A stretch of DNA of 64,000 nucleotides, taken from Haloarcula rubra. Lineage in GTDB: Archaea; Halobacteriota; Halobacteria; Halobacteriales; Haloarculaceae. Made by a program: the position numbers and the translations under genes. The stretch covers positions 49,652 to 113,651 of the forward strand of contig NZ_RKLR01000011.1 of NCBI RefSeq assembly GCF_019599465.1, written 5' to 3'. Positions 54,634-63,999 of this stretch are shown here, in pieces; position 1 is the first letter of the stretch, and each line of letters begins with the position of its first letter. The notes beneath the pieces are model-generated. The model was not told the DNA's origin, made no database searches, and was given only the letters and a program-made list of their open reading frames with translations.

Positions 54634-55842
54634 ATGCCAAATAATGGCACACATGGACGGGCGTCACCGACCACGATTGGCAGCATCCTGCTCGTGTGTC
54701 TCGTCGTGGTCACCACCGGGATGGCCGGGCTGTCACTGGGACAGCAACAGCAGAGTGAGCAAGAGCCGAACAACCAGCAGTCGGCGGCCACACAGCTCGA
54801 GATCCCGCCGAACACGCCTACCAATGTCAACGGCGTGCTCGGACTGGGGGACGAGGACTGGTTCGAATTCGACGCGCAGGAAGGAGATACCATCACCATC
54901 GATTACAGTGGGTCGGCGGGAGAGGCCCGGCTGCGTGGACCGGACGGCACGGTGCTTGATGCTGAGAGTTCGACGATTCAACGGTTGCAGGCGACTGCCG
55001 AACAGGACGGAACGCACTACATACAGTTGACGACTACCGCCGCCGCGAACGGGGATTACTCAATGGAATTCAGGCTCCAGCGGGCGGATGACGAGAATGG
55101 CGGGGAGGAAACGACGACACCTGACGAGTCCAGTGAAACCGACAGCAGCCAGAGTAGTGATAATGCAGATGCACCGACCAGAACAGAGCAGGACGAATCG
55201 ACCGGTGAGGTGACGGCTTCAGGTGACCAGTTTGCCGATTCATGTGATGCAGAAGGGGTCCAGCCGGTAACGCCAGGAACGTACAGTGATTTGCTCACCC
55301 CGGTTGACGGGGATGTACTCCTCGTCAATCTCTCTGAGGGCGAGTTTATTACTGTGAATGTGACCTATGAGGGACCAGAAAGTTCGAATCTCGCAATTGT
55401 TGGGTCGTCTACCTCATTCTCAGCAGTCAACGGCAGTCAAGTGCAGACAATCCCGAATACGAGAGCCACTAGGACACGTGCTATCGCCGTAGCGCCTGGG
55501 AATACCCAATTCCGAGTATATGCTGAGTCAGATGACGGTGTTTGTCTTAATCTCTATACTGTGGAAGAAGGGCTTTTACCGTCGAATATAGGGGTATCTG
55601 GGGGTGGTGGTGCGGGGACGTGGAGTCTTTCGTTCACTGCAAACAACCCCGACCCCCGACGTATTAATCAGACGCAGGTGCCCGGCGATACGCAGCGTAG
55701 CGAGTTAGCTTCGCGTATCGCAGAATTAGAGCAACAGATCGCGGATTTGCGTGAGCGAATCGCTCGGTTAGAGGAACAGGCCGCTGTCGGTTCCAATAAC
55801 ACGACGGCCGAAAACTGGTGTTCTCAGGGTCAACCTGCTTAA
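54634..55842 (+). CDS. Secreted PPC-domain protein with C-terminal coiled coil
   Basis: A 402-residue protein. The N-terminal hydrophobic segment (SILLVCLVVVTTGMAGLSL, ~17-35) is a signal peptide. Residues ~60-155 form a bacterial-type pre-peptidase C-terminal (PPC) domain (GLGDEDWFEFDAQEGDTITIDYSG ... GTHYIQLTT). An acidic Ser/Glu linker (~157-210) and a second beta-sandwich with EFITVNVTYEGPESSNLAIV follow, then a heptad coiled coil near the end (LASRIAELEQQIADLRERIARLEE). Such layouts are common in haloarchaeal surface proteins of unknown role. Confidence 0.7.
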   Translation: MPNNGTHGRASPTTIGSILLVCLVVVTTGMAGLSLGQQQQSEQEPNNQQSAATQLEIPPNTPTNVNGVLGLGDEDWFEFDAQEGDTITIDYSGSAGEARLRGPDGTVLDAESSTIQRLQATAEQDGTHYIQLTTTAAANGDYSMEFRLQRADDENGGEETTTPDESSETDSSQSSDNADAPTRTEQDESTGEVTASGDQFADSCDAEGVQPVTPGTYSDLLTPVDGDVLLVNLSEGEFITVNVTYEGPESSNLAIVGSSTSFSAVNGSQVQTIPNTRATRTRAIAVAPGNTQFRVYAESDDGVCLNLYTVEEGLLPSNIGVSGGGGAGTWSLSFTANNPDPRRINQTQVPGDTQRSELASRIAELEQQIADLRERIARLEEQAAVGSNNTTAENWCSQGQPA

Positions 55843-55965
55843 CCACAATGGTTATAGAGCCAGTAACAAATAACTAGTCTGGACAGCGGGCTGGCCGCTC
55901 TTGCTCGTGAATTCAAAGTCGACATACCCAAAGGTATGAAATGACGGTACTGTATACTTCGGATA

Positions 55966-56442
55966 ATGGATGCAGCAGAGTATGTCCACTCAGTGAAAGA
56001 GCAATTACGCGCTTTCGACTTTGTCGAGGAAGATGATTATCGGAATCCGGGGATGATTGACTCTTGCTTCTACAGATGTACTGACGGAGTCGTGAATACA
56101 ACTGAAGAAGTTGTCGCAATTGTGCGGCTAACCGAGGCTGATGTCGAATCGGTAAAGGAAGCCATTGAGGCTTCAAAATCATTCTTTGAGTGGAAAGAAG
56201 ACGGAGGGCTTGAGGCAACGAACCGACGATGGACATATGCGCTTCTCATCCTTGATTCAGCGTCTGGACCAGTGCGGACTGCGGTAAAACGGATGGTCGG
56301 TAAGTTTGAGGGTGGATTCATTCTCCCTGTCATTGCTACAATGGATGATGAAGCTCTGGTGTATGAGCGGCCAGGAAAGCTAAAGAAGGTCGGCAATCAT
56401 AAAAAGGTCTCAGAGAACGCTCAGAAGTATTTCAAGCCGTAG
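55966..56442 (+). CDS. Hypothetical protein
   Basis: A 158-residue soluble protein with mixed alpha/beta composition and fewer acidic residues than its neighbours (KYFKP end, several Lys). The pattern EEVVAIVRLTEADVESVKEAIEASKSFFEW suggests a compact alpha/beta domain. No signal peptide, membrane segment or known motif is visible. The ATG at 55966 is the first in frame. Lower GC than the surroundings may mark separate acquisition. Confidence 0.55.
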   Translation: MDAAEYVHSVKEQLRAFDFVEEDDYRNPGMIDSCFYRCTDGVVNTTEEVVAIVRLTEADVESVKEAIEASKSFFEWKEDGGLEATNRRWTYALLILDSASGPVRTAVKRMVGKFEGGFILPVIATMDDEALVYERPGKLKKVGNHKKVSENAQKYFKP

Positions 56443-56494
56443 TTGGGAAGAGCGGGCCAATTGTGGAGTGTGACTACTACAGACAGCGGACAAA

Positions 56495-57712
56495 TTACTC
56501 GGTGTCACCTGAGGAGTGTTCGTCACCGGAGGTGATCGAGGTCCCCTCGTCTGTCTGTTCCTGGTCGGTAAGCGAAATCCCATCGTTATCGGGGGGTGAC
56601 AGCCCTTCATCTTCATCTGGTCCGTCTGCGTTTAATGTACCAGTAGAAGTAAATTCACGATCCGGTGAGAGGGAGTCGACGTTCGTATCCGACTCGTCAA
56701 GCAGTGGAATCTCATCTGCCTGTAGTTCGGCCTGTGACCGCCGTAACGGGGTTCCATCACCCGAATGAGCAGCGATTTGAGGCAGGATATCCATCTCAAC
56801 GAGCGTCTCGAAGTCGGCCGAGCCGACGTTAAGTATTTCTTGGAGACTGTAGCTCATACGGTACCAATGTTCCTCGGGTGCGTTTCTGATATCTGCAGGG
56901 GAACTTTCGAAGAGCGGTAAATTCCAGAAGGCTCGCTCTGTGTGGTCTAACAGGTGCGTGAATAGCCGTTCAATATCGCCTAAGACTTGATTCTTGACAG
57001 CCGAATAATCCTCACACGTGCCAAGTTTTTCGATATACTCTGTGAGCCGGTCTTCTGGTGGCTGCCAACTAAGCAGATAAAGTCCGGAGACCGACCATGC
57101 AGCGCCAGCAACTGCCAGACTGGCAATTTGCAGATATCTGTTCCACGGTGTGGCATCGTGTGCTATCCACCCGAACGAGAAGTTTCGCCGAGAGAATGGC
57201 CTAAGGAGACGCAGTGCCGCGAATCCTCGGTCACCTTTCGTCGGCAGATCGCCCGCGAAGTGCCCCAGTGATCCGAATGCAACCGAATCAAGGACCCAGT
57301 CGGCCATCGACTCCATCGCGTTAATTATCGCTTCTGACTGCTCAGAGAGATGCAGATAGCCCGCGGTGGACTCCCCAACTTTTGTTGCGGCATACTTTAT
57401 GATTCGAGCTGCCCCGTATGCACTCCCCAGAATCGGAATGGAATGCAGTTCCCGGTGCGCCCCGTTCAACGGAATTGCGTCGTCGTTGAGGATGTCCAAT
57501 TCGTAGGTGTCGAACCGATAGGAGACAGCCGCACTGAGCCCAGTGAACCCCAGTCCTGCGACTGCCAACGGGGCTCGGCGCTGTAGTCGTTCTTTGATAG
57601 AAGGAGGTTCTATCCCGGAGGTATACTCATCACGAACCCGACTGCGAAGCCAGCCAGCAACAAGCGCGGAACTGACTCCAGCAACAGTTGCTCCATGTGT
57701 ATACCCTTTCAT
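56495..57712 (-). CDS. DUF457/YdjM-like membrane metal hydrolase
   Basis: A 405-residue protein. The start MKGYTHGATVAG holds the His typical of YdjM/DUF457 family proteins (predicted metal-dependent hydrolases of the inner membrane), with a second motif LGHFAGDLPTKGDRG (~159-173) containing His and Asp. Membrane helices surround these motifs (~10-25, 50-65, ~195-220). The C-terminal ~150 residues are acidic, soluble and family-foreign. It stands alone between the PPC protein and the PLD cassette. Substrate is unknown. Confidence 0.7.
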   Translation of the reverse strand: MKGYTHGATVAGVSSALVAGWLRSRVRDEYTSGIEPPSIKERLQRRAPLAVAGLGFTGLSAAVSYRFDTYELDILNDDAIPLNGAHRELHSIPILGSAYGAARIIKYAATKVGESTAGYLHLSEQSEAIINAMESMADWVLDSVAFGSLGHFAGDLPTKGDRGFAALRLLRPFSRRNFSFGWIAHDATPWNRYLQIASLAVAGAAWSVSGLYLLSWQPPEDRLTEYIEKLGTCEDYSAVKNQVLGDIERLFTHLLDHTERAFWNLPLFESSPADIRNAPEEHWYRMSYSLQEILNVGSADFETLVEMDILPQIAAHSGDGTPLRRSQAELQADEIPLLDESDTNVDSLSPDREFTSTGTLNADGPDEDEGLSPPDNDGISLTDQEQTDEGTSITSGDEHSSGDTE

Positions 57713-58125
57713 ACCACTTTATCTCATCCGAAGCCGAATAGGTGTTTCTCCGCGAATACAATACTCTAGATTAGTCTTCTCGATATCGCGGACAGTGTAT
57801 TTAACCCAGTGAGAGCCAATTCCTTCGCCATAATCCTGCAGCACATCATTAATTACTGTGCGATAGGGTTCGATGGAATGTAACTAATTCTGCCGAGCGT
57901 GATGTCTCCTCTAACTGGTTGACCATCGTTCTTATCCCGCACTCGTGGTGGGTCTGATTTGACGTACGGCCAAATTAACCAACATTGCTAAGATGTCCGC
58001 TTCTATGTTGGTTAAGGATTCAAAGATCCAATTTATCACTCCCTCGGAGTCCCTTTAGATTGGTATACCGCCACGGGGACAAGCCAAGACACACTCTGCC
58101 TGTTCAACCAGAAGCAGATGGTGAC
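57713..58125. other. Gene-free gap holding inverted repeat copy 3
   Basis: No gene is supported. The gap holds the third 41-bp repeat (57975-58015), 263 bp upstream of the DUF457-like gene and 111 bp beyond the 3' end of the PLD-like gene. GC is lower around 57830-57880. Confidence 0.4.
57975..58015. repeat. 41-bp inverted repeat, copy 3
   Basis: Arms TTAACCAACA (57975-57984) and TGTTGGTTAA (58006-58015), perfect reverse complements 21 bp apart. Compared with copies 1 and 2 only the outermost base pair differs (T/A instead of C/G), and it differs on both sides at once, so the pairing is kept. The spacer is unrelated to those of the other copies, apart from a few shared positions near the middle. 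Confidence 0.85.
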
Positions 58126-61047
58126 CTATCCCGCCTCAACGAAACAAAGGAGTACCTCATTCAGTTGTCGAATGGTCTCCGGACGCCGTTCCCCTGTGTT
58201 CTCGAGGTAGGGGTGATACGGTAACTCTTCGCCAAGACGCACTCTCAGAAGCCGGTCAAGGTTAATCATCGGTGCCGGGGCCTGATCGTCGTCGCGGATA
58301 CCAAACGTTGCATGCCCATCGACTGTGAATTTGACCCGATCCCCCGATTGGCGCTCCAGACTGACGCGATACTCGTTTGCTGACCAGGCGTATTTTGTCC
58401 CTGTCTCGGCGGGTCGGACGACAATTCGGTATGTCGCAGTCGCCTCGAAAAGAGAACGGAAGAGAGGTACTGCGACGTACTCAGGCGGTGATTGGAGTGC
58501 GCGGATTGGCCTCGACTGTTCGAGTTTGTTCTCATCACGCCAGTACTCGAACACGAGATCCTCAACCACATCATCGCCGACATCCTCAACCACGATGTCA
58601 TCGAAGTCGAACCCGAGCCACATGATGGCCTGGTCCGGGTCGAGTGATCCGAACGGGGTGGACTCAGGAATATCAGCACTCGGTTCTATCGCCGACACAA
58701 GCCGCTTCCGAACATCGATAGTCGTTGTATCGGTAGACAACCAGAGCGTTCCCGTATCGGTCTCGACCCCCAGTAGTCCCTGCACCGTTAGGCTAGCGTA
58801 CGGTGCGGGTGGCGTGAGTGGCTCTGTACAGTCCCTTTGCTGCGGTGGACTGTAGAAATAGCCCGCTCTGCTGTATTCGTATGCGTGTGTCTCTGCGGTG
58901 AACGGAACGTTCCTCTCATGCAGCGAAATCTCGAGCGGTGAATCCTCGTGAATGAACGGGTCGACAGCGTTCTCGACTCCAAGGACATCCGGCACGGAAA
59001 TCGCCGAGAGGGAATATTGTGGTGAGACCGCGCTGACTTGTTGTAGCCGTTGTTCGGTTGTCTCACTGTCAATGTGTCTGTCTCCCCCACGAGTCGGTAA
59101 CGTACACTCGTGGTACTCGGTCGGGTAGTGTGTGTCAAACGGCTCACCCAGAGATACTGTCAGCGGCTCTGCTGCCAATTGCGGCTTGAACGCGTACTGG
59201 CGGCCATGTGGCGTGTCGATCCACCCAACAGGCTGGACTGCCTCTGTTTCAGTCTCGAATTCGAGACTGTCTGTCGGTGGGGTAACTCCCGACGCGAAGG
59301 TCACGTCGAGGCACGGGAGCTGACCGACTTCGTCGATTTGCTGTGTCGTTGGCCTCACCGCAGTCATCACGGCCGCTGGAAGGAACGGATCCTCGAACCC
59401 GGCCGATTCGAGCTGACTTGCCTCAAGTCTGATAGTTCGCGTGAGTGGTCGGTCATAGCTGCGGTACAGGTACCCGGCTTCTGCGGCTTCGAGTACATCC
59501 GTTGGAAGCCTTCCAGCAGTCGAATACGTGGTCCCACTAATCAGGAGTCGGTCCCACTCCTCGATTGGCTCATCGAGTTCGTCGTTGGCCAACTGTGTGA
59601 GCTGGCTTGCCGAGAGTTGGTACACCGGTGTTTCGAGGGGCGTGGTGACCTGCAGGTCCAACGATTCGATGTACTGATTCTCCGACTCTCTTTCAATTGG
59701 TATATTAACATTCTTGTCACTTGAAGTCAGTGAGGTCTCGTACGTCGTTAGCTCGCCAGTGACGATGTCACGGATATACCAGTGGGCTTCCTCAATTTCG
59801 AACGGGACCGCTTTATCAGGCCAGTCGATCACGATTTCGGTTGCTGAGGCGGTGAGCGTGGCCGAGACCAGATTCCCTATCGATTGGCGTGTGTATGGAA
59901 GGAACCCACCACTCCCAGCTTCGATCCGCTCGTCGATATCCGTCAGCGTCTGTGCATCGGCGCGCCCGTAACATTCGGCCAGCGACTCCAAGAAGAAGTT
60001 CCCGACAGACTCGATACGGTCTGAATCGCGGAGCCAGATTCCGTACTCGACATTTCCGCCATTTTTCTTCCAGGCATTCGCCGTCAAATTTGCCGAGGTC
60101 AACAGCACATCCTTGAGTACCGTCTCAGCACCAACTGTCTCAATCACAAGTAGCACTTTGAGGTGAGCCAAGCCGCCCCGAATCTGACTCCCTGAGGGCA
60201 GTGTCTCGCCATCATCTCCGGGAAAGCGAGTCTGGAGGCCGAACTCACCGAATTGGGCAGCAAGTTCGTCCACATCGGCAGTTCCGAGGAACGATCCAAT
60301 GCTCGGCTGTGTCGTATCAATAAACGCCGATGGGTCGGCGCCGTACACTTCGATACTGAGCTGGTCGTCATCCAAACCCGGTGGGGCAAGTGCAGTGAGT
60401 TCCTTGATGCCGGTTTTGTTAACGTTCGGCGTAAAATACGAGAGTGTAACATCGCCACTCGTCTCGCGCAGACACTGTGTGACAGAGCGCCGCAGCGATT
60501 CACCGAGTCCCGAATGCACGACAATCGGTTCAGTTGGCCAGCGCCGGAGTGCATCATCCACACTTTCTGATGGTGTCCGCCGGAGGAGCGATTGAACGGT
60601 GTCTAGAAGCTGTGTGACACGATCGTTGTTTGTGGCTTTCGACGGAATTCGACCTGCAAGGAGGTCATCGAGCGTGAACGCCGTTTTGACTGTGCCCTCG
60701 AACCGGCTGGCCCATTCGACGTTGCTGAAGAGTCCGGCGTGACTCAGATTGAACGACCCAGTCCAGACGACGATTCGGTCTGGTCCCCAGACGACCACAC
60801 ACTTGCCGTGCACATCGCGTTCGAGAAGAGTGAATTCTTCGTGCTCCACGTCCTCCGACAGGCGAATCTTGTCCGCTGTGTCGCTGGGCGTACAGACCAG
60901 CGTCTCGAAGTCGTCGAACCAGTCCAGATAGCCCGGTGTCACCGTGTAGGTTGTAATGAGAGCGTGCTCGAATGCGGTGTCCGATCCGTTGACTGTCTCT
61001 TTGATCTGTGCCCCGACATCGTCGACGGTGAACGGTTGTTTACCCAT
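58126..61047 (-). CDS. Phospholipase D-like protein
   Basis: A 973-residue protein with two PLD-type motifs in the N-terminal third: His80-x-Lys82 with Asp90 (DVHGKCVVVWGPD) followed by TGSFNLS, and His~293-x-Lys (HLKVLLVIE) followed by TSANLTANAW. Such HxK pairs form one active site, usually cutting phosphodiester bonds of lipids or DNA. The C-terminal ~600 residues are beta-rich and of unknown family. PLD-type proteins occur in several phage-defence systems. The ATG at 61047 overlaps the 482-residue gene stop by 8 bp. No signal peptide, so it acts in the cytoplasm. Confidence 0.8.
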   Translation of the reverse strand: MGKQPFTVDDVGAQIKETVNGSDTAFEHALITTYTVTPGYLDWFDDFETLVCTPSDTADKIRLSEDVEHEEFTLLERDVHGKCVVVWGPDRIVVWTGSFNLSHAGLFSNVEWASRFEGTVKTAFTLDDLLAGRIPSKATNNDRVTQLLDTVQSLLRRTPSESVDDALRRWPTEPIVVHSGLGESLRRSVTQCLRETSGDVTLSYFTPNVNKTGIKELTALAPPGLDDDQLSIEVYGADPSAFIDTTQPSIGSFLGTADVDELAAQFGEFGLQTRFPGDDGETLPSGSQIRGGLAHLKVLLVIETVGAETVLKDVLLTSANLTANAWKKNGGNVEYGIWLRDSDRIESVGNFFLESLAECYGRADAQTLTDIDERIEAGSGGFLPYTRQSIGNLVSATLTASATEIVIDWPDKAVPFEIEEAHWYIRDIVTGELTTYETSLTSSDKNVNIPIERESENQYIESLDLQVTTPLETPVYQLSASQLTQLANDELDEPIEEWDRLLISGTTYSTAGRLPTDVLEAAEAGYLYRSYDRPLTRTIRLEASQLESAGFEDPFLPAAVMTAVRPTTQQIDEVGQLPCLDVTFASGVTPPTDSLEFETETEAVQPVGWIDTPHGRQYAFKPQLAAEPLTVSLGEPFDTHYPTEYHECTLPTRGGDRHIDSETTEQRLQQVSAVSPQYSLSAISVPDVLGVENAVDPFIHEDSPLEISLHERNVPFTAETHAYEYSRAGYFYSPPQQRDCTEPLTPPAPYASLTVQGLLGVETDTGTLWLSTDTTTIDVRKRLVSAIEPSADIPESTPFGSLDPDQAIMWLGFDFDDIVVEDVGDDVVEDLVFEYWRDENKLEQSRPIRALQSPPEYVAVPLFRSLFEATATYRIVVRPAETGTKYAWSANEYRVSLERQSGDRVKFTVDGHATFGIRDDDQAPAPMINLDRLLRVRLGEELPYHPYLENTGERRPETIRQLNEVLLCFVEAG

Positions 61048-62488
61048 CGACAACCGCCTCGGTTAGCGTTTCTGTCCAGTTGATGACCTCGTCGACACCA
61101 TAGAACGTCGCTGAGTCGTTCTCCTGAATCGGCGCTGTGACACGGTAGTGGTCGCTTTCGTCGACGAGCACATCGTTCCACTCTAGCAACGCGATGAAGA
61201 GCTCACGCGGGCTGTCACCCGCACCGAGCTGTGCGCGGAACTGATCCAGGAGGGCCACAACGGTATCCTCATGCATCGATGTGAGTACCCCGAGGAGATC
61301 CGCAAGTTCTGCTCCGTAGCGGTCCTGTGTCGAGAGTTCGATAAACCGTTCAAACGACTCCGCAGTCCCGTGATCTTCGAAGAGCTCATCGATATCGTCG
61401 TCGGTGATGATTCCCGACGTGTTGGCGATGAGATGGCGAGCCAAATCTTCGCCGTCCGCGAGGAAATAATTGACACTCCAAAAATAACAGAGCGGTTCGA
61501 GCACATCAAATACCTCTCTCGAGATGTTGGCCTCAGGGAACTGTCCGCTCGCTTCATCGATAATGTCTGCTCGAGAGCGGTAAAGTTCGGGCAGATGTCG
61601 GAGGTCGTCCAGAATCGCGTCTCTGTCTTGCGAGGGGCCGACAACGGCGATGAGGAGAATCGATCCGACGAGATATTCACCGTGTTCACGTGCTTGTACG
61701 GCTTCGAGGAAGGCATTTGCTTCGTCAGCAGCGATGGCGAACTGTGTGTTCGCCAGTCGTGCTAGGGTTGCCGCCGGTGCCTGTTCCAACAGTGGGCGAA
61801 CGAAGTTGAGATTTGACCCAATGACGACCTCACTCAAGCGGGTGCGATGGAGGGCCGATACCGCACTAAAGCATCGTTCGATTGCCCAGACGAAGGCCGT
61901 CACGATACTACCGTATTTCTCACGCTCATTTGCCCCTGTGTTGTGGGTAACATTGCGGAGTTGTGTTTCGAACTGCTCGGCAAACGATATATCGTTCTCG
62001 GCACACCGCGCCCGGAACCGTTGTGACATGAATCCCAGTGTCTCTGTGGTGAACTTACTCAGCGATGGGGCTTCCCCAGCGGCGACTTGCAAGAAGTGAT
62101 CGACTAGCCCGTCGTAGAGGCCACGACCAGTGCCCGTTGCTGGCTTGAACAGCCACTCGCTGGCGGCGTTTTCGCCGACCGTGATATCAGGTATTCGTCC
62201 CTGTCGCGTCTCATAGAGGGACCGAAGGGCGTAGTAGAGTACCCCGTCGGTGGCGACTCGTTTGTCGTCGCGTTCCGCCCACAGGTAGAGGTGGTCCTGC
62301 TCGGTCAGTTCATAGCCGTTCTCGTGGAGGTAGATTGCGTACTTGTTCCAGAACATCGGGTACATAATCATCCCGACATCTGGGAAGACGATCTCAGTGA
62401 CTGCCTTTGGCCGAAAGTAGTTCGCCTGTGTCCCACCCTCGGGGCGAGCCGAGAGGAAGAACTCGTCTCCCATGGTGGTTTGTGGCAT
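61040..62488 (-). CDS. Uncharacterised partner of the PLD-like protein
   Basis: A 482-residue protein, soluble and mostly helical, with no recognised motif. N-terminal GMIMYPMFWNKYAIYLHENGYELTEQD and the central SQRFRARCAENDISFAEQFETQLRNV are the most distinct parts. No P-loop, nuclease motif or signal peptide is visible. It starts first in the operon and overlaps the PLD-like gene by 8 bp, so the two probably form a complex. It is transcribed divergently from the nuclease gene at 62666, with 177 bp between. Confidence 0.6.
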   Translation of the reverse strand: MPQTTMGDEFFLSARPEGGTQANYFRPKAVTEIVFPDVGMIMYPMFWNKYAIYLHENGYELTEQDHLYLWAERDDKRVATDGVLYYALRSLYETRQGRIPDITVGENAASEWLFKPATGTGRGLYDGLVDHFLQVAAGEAPSLSKFTTETLGFMSQRFRARCAENDISFAEQFETQLRNVTHNTGANEREKYGSIVTAFVWAIERCFSAVSALHRTRLSEVVIGSNLNFVRPLLEQAPAATLARLANTQFAIAADEANAFLEAVQAREHGEYLVGSILLIAVVGPSQDRDAILDDLRHLPELYRSRADIIDEASGQFPEANISREVFDVLEPLCYFWSVNYFLADGEDLARHLIANTSGIITDDDIDELFEDHGTAESFERFIELSTQDRYGAELADLLGVLTSMHEDTVVALLDQFRAQLGAGDSPRELFIALLEWNDVLVDESDHYRVTAPIQENDSATFYGVDEVINWTETLTEAVVDG

Positions 62489-62665
62489 AGTTTGTCGAGT
62501 TGTCCCGGCTATAAGAGCATTGGTACGTAGATGATGTATAATTGACAGGCATCTTGATGAGGGTCATGATATGCAGAATGATTTCACTTCTACAACGAGG
62601 CTTAGCGTCGATTAACATCCTGTACGCCCCAGTTTAATGACGACCGGTCGAGAAAGACTGTAGCA
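62489..62665. promoter_or_regulatory. Divergent promoter region of the PLD/nuclease cassette
   Basis: 177 bp between the starts of the 482-residue gene (minus) and the nuclease gene (plus). AT-rich sequence near 62510-62560 could supply TATA elements for both directions. No inverted repeat of the 41-bp type was found. Confidence 0.4.
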
Positions 62666-63892
62666 ATGGCAGCTACTCTCACCGAGCCCACGGTTCTCGC
62701 TGTCGCGAAGGACACTCTCTACCCTGATCTCGATAAGGGCCCAGACCATTACGCTGTCACCGAAACCCAGTTCACCAAGCCGACGTGGGGCGGGTGGGAA
62801 ATCCCGGACGATCTGCGTCGTCGTCTCGCACCATACAACACGATTCGTCTTGCCGACGGTGAGCCTGACCTCCTCGGCGTGGGGATGCCTGCTCTCGAAG
62901 TGCTGAACGCTGATGCCGCGACAACCCCTGTCGCCGTCATCGAAGCGAAAGGCCACAACACCGACCCGAGCGCCGCCGACGTCCGAACCGGCATCAACCA
63001 GGCGCACGGCCACTTGTCCGAAGTCAACATTGGGTATGTCGCCGCCCCCATTCAGAGCATCTCTGACCAGGCACGTGCCCTCGCACGCGATGTTAACGTC
63101 GGCGTCATCGGCGTCGAAAGCCCGTACGACGCAACGCTCATCGAGCCCGCTCGCGTCACCGGCGTCGGCGACTTCTCCACCACTATCGACGCAATCCGGT
63201 TCCAAGCCACAACGCACCGACTCACCGAAGGAAGCTTTCCAGTAAACCACCCGAAGAACTACCTCGGCTACGCACTCGCCCTCGCTGCAGATGGCGACAC
63301 CGCTGACATCTACTCCGAACACGTGATCAACAGCGTGTCCGGCGGTCGCCGCGGGGCAATCCTCCTCGGTCTCGTCGACAATCAGCCCGGTGGAGAGACA
63401 CTCACGCACCTCGGTGCAGAAGTCGTCCGCTTTGCCCGCACCCAACACGGGACCGTTGCTGCCGCCCTCGACAAATTCGCCTCGTGGAAAGGCCGGTCAA
63501 CCCGATTCACGACGCTCGCTCCCCGCTGGGCGCAACTCGCCCGCTCAGTCGCCATTCAGTACGAGCCAACGCAACTCATCATCGAAGCACTCGAACGCCT
63601 CCACCAGCGCGGCATTAACCCCGCAACCATCGACGCCGTCGTCCGAGAAGCCTCCCGCATCAACCAACCCCTCACCGTTGAAGTGTTCTTTACTCAATCC
63701 AAGCGTGAGGATGTGCTCACCGCTGACGGAGAAATCAACGAATCAGTGCTTACGGATCCGACCGTGTACAAGTCGGGCATTCACTTCCAATTCAAATACC
63801 ACCTCCGTCACATCGGACTGCTCACGCACGGCGGAACAGACGACAAAGACGCCGTCCTCACCAACAAGTGGGCATCATTCGTCTTTAGCTAA
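62666..63892 (+). CDS. PD-(D/E)XK-type nuclease candidate
   Basis: A 408-residue protein. The N-terminal third shows a restriction-enzyme-like core: Pro-Asp68 in ADGEPDLLG, then ~24 residues later the strand PVAVIEAKGH with Glu93-x-Lys95 (PD...ExK). A following helix (AADVRTGINQAHGHL) fits the fold. The C-terminal ~250 residues are of unknown family. It lacks a helicase or methylase of its own. Position beside the PLD gene suggests a two-sided defence cassette. No similarity to a named restriction enzyme is recognised. Confidence 0.65.
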   Translation: MAATLTEPTVLAVAKDTLYPDLDKGPDHYAVTETQFTKPTWGGWEIPDDLRRRLAPYNTIRLADGEPDLLGVGMPALEVLNADAATTPVAVIEAKGHNTDPSAADVRTGINQAHGHLSEVNIGYVAAPIQSISDQARALARDVNVGVIGVESPYDATLIEPARVTGVGDFSTTIDAIRFQATTHRLTEGSFPVNHPKNYLGYALALAADGDTADIYSEHVINSVSGGRRGAILLGLVDNQPGGETLTHLGAEVVRFARTQHGTVAAALDKFASWKGRSTRFTTLAPRWAQLARSVAIQYEPTQLIIEALERLHQRGINPATIDAVVREASRINQPLTVEVFFTQSKREDVLTADGEINESVLTDPTVYKSGIHFQFKYHLRHIGLLTHGGTDDKDAVLTNKWASFVFS

Positions 63893-63999
63893 GACTCACA
63901 CCTCGGTTGCGTAGCGGTAGCGAGCGTCTCCTGTAAGATCGGTCGCTGTTGATGGATCTTCTGTGCATCTTCGATCAACCGCTCCAACAGCGGCGGTGG
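63889..63999 (-). CDS. 3' end of a gene running off the right edge (partial)
   Basis: On the minus strand the frame PPPLLERLIEDAQKIHQQRP...QPRCES ends at a TAG (63889-63891), overlapping the stop of the nuclease gene. The helical, acidic sequence is plausible coding. The gene's start and identity lie outside the window. Confidence 0.55.
   Translation of the reverse strand, partial: PPPLLERLIEDAQKIHQQRPILQETLATATQPRCES

Noticed and set aside
521..58015. Inverted repeats as recombination sites for the tyrosine recombinase
   Set aside because: Known sites have arms of 11-13 bp and spacers of 6-8 bp. The 21-bp spacers here are too long, and one copy is not next to the recombinase gene.
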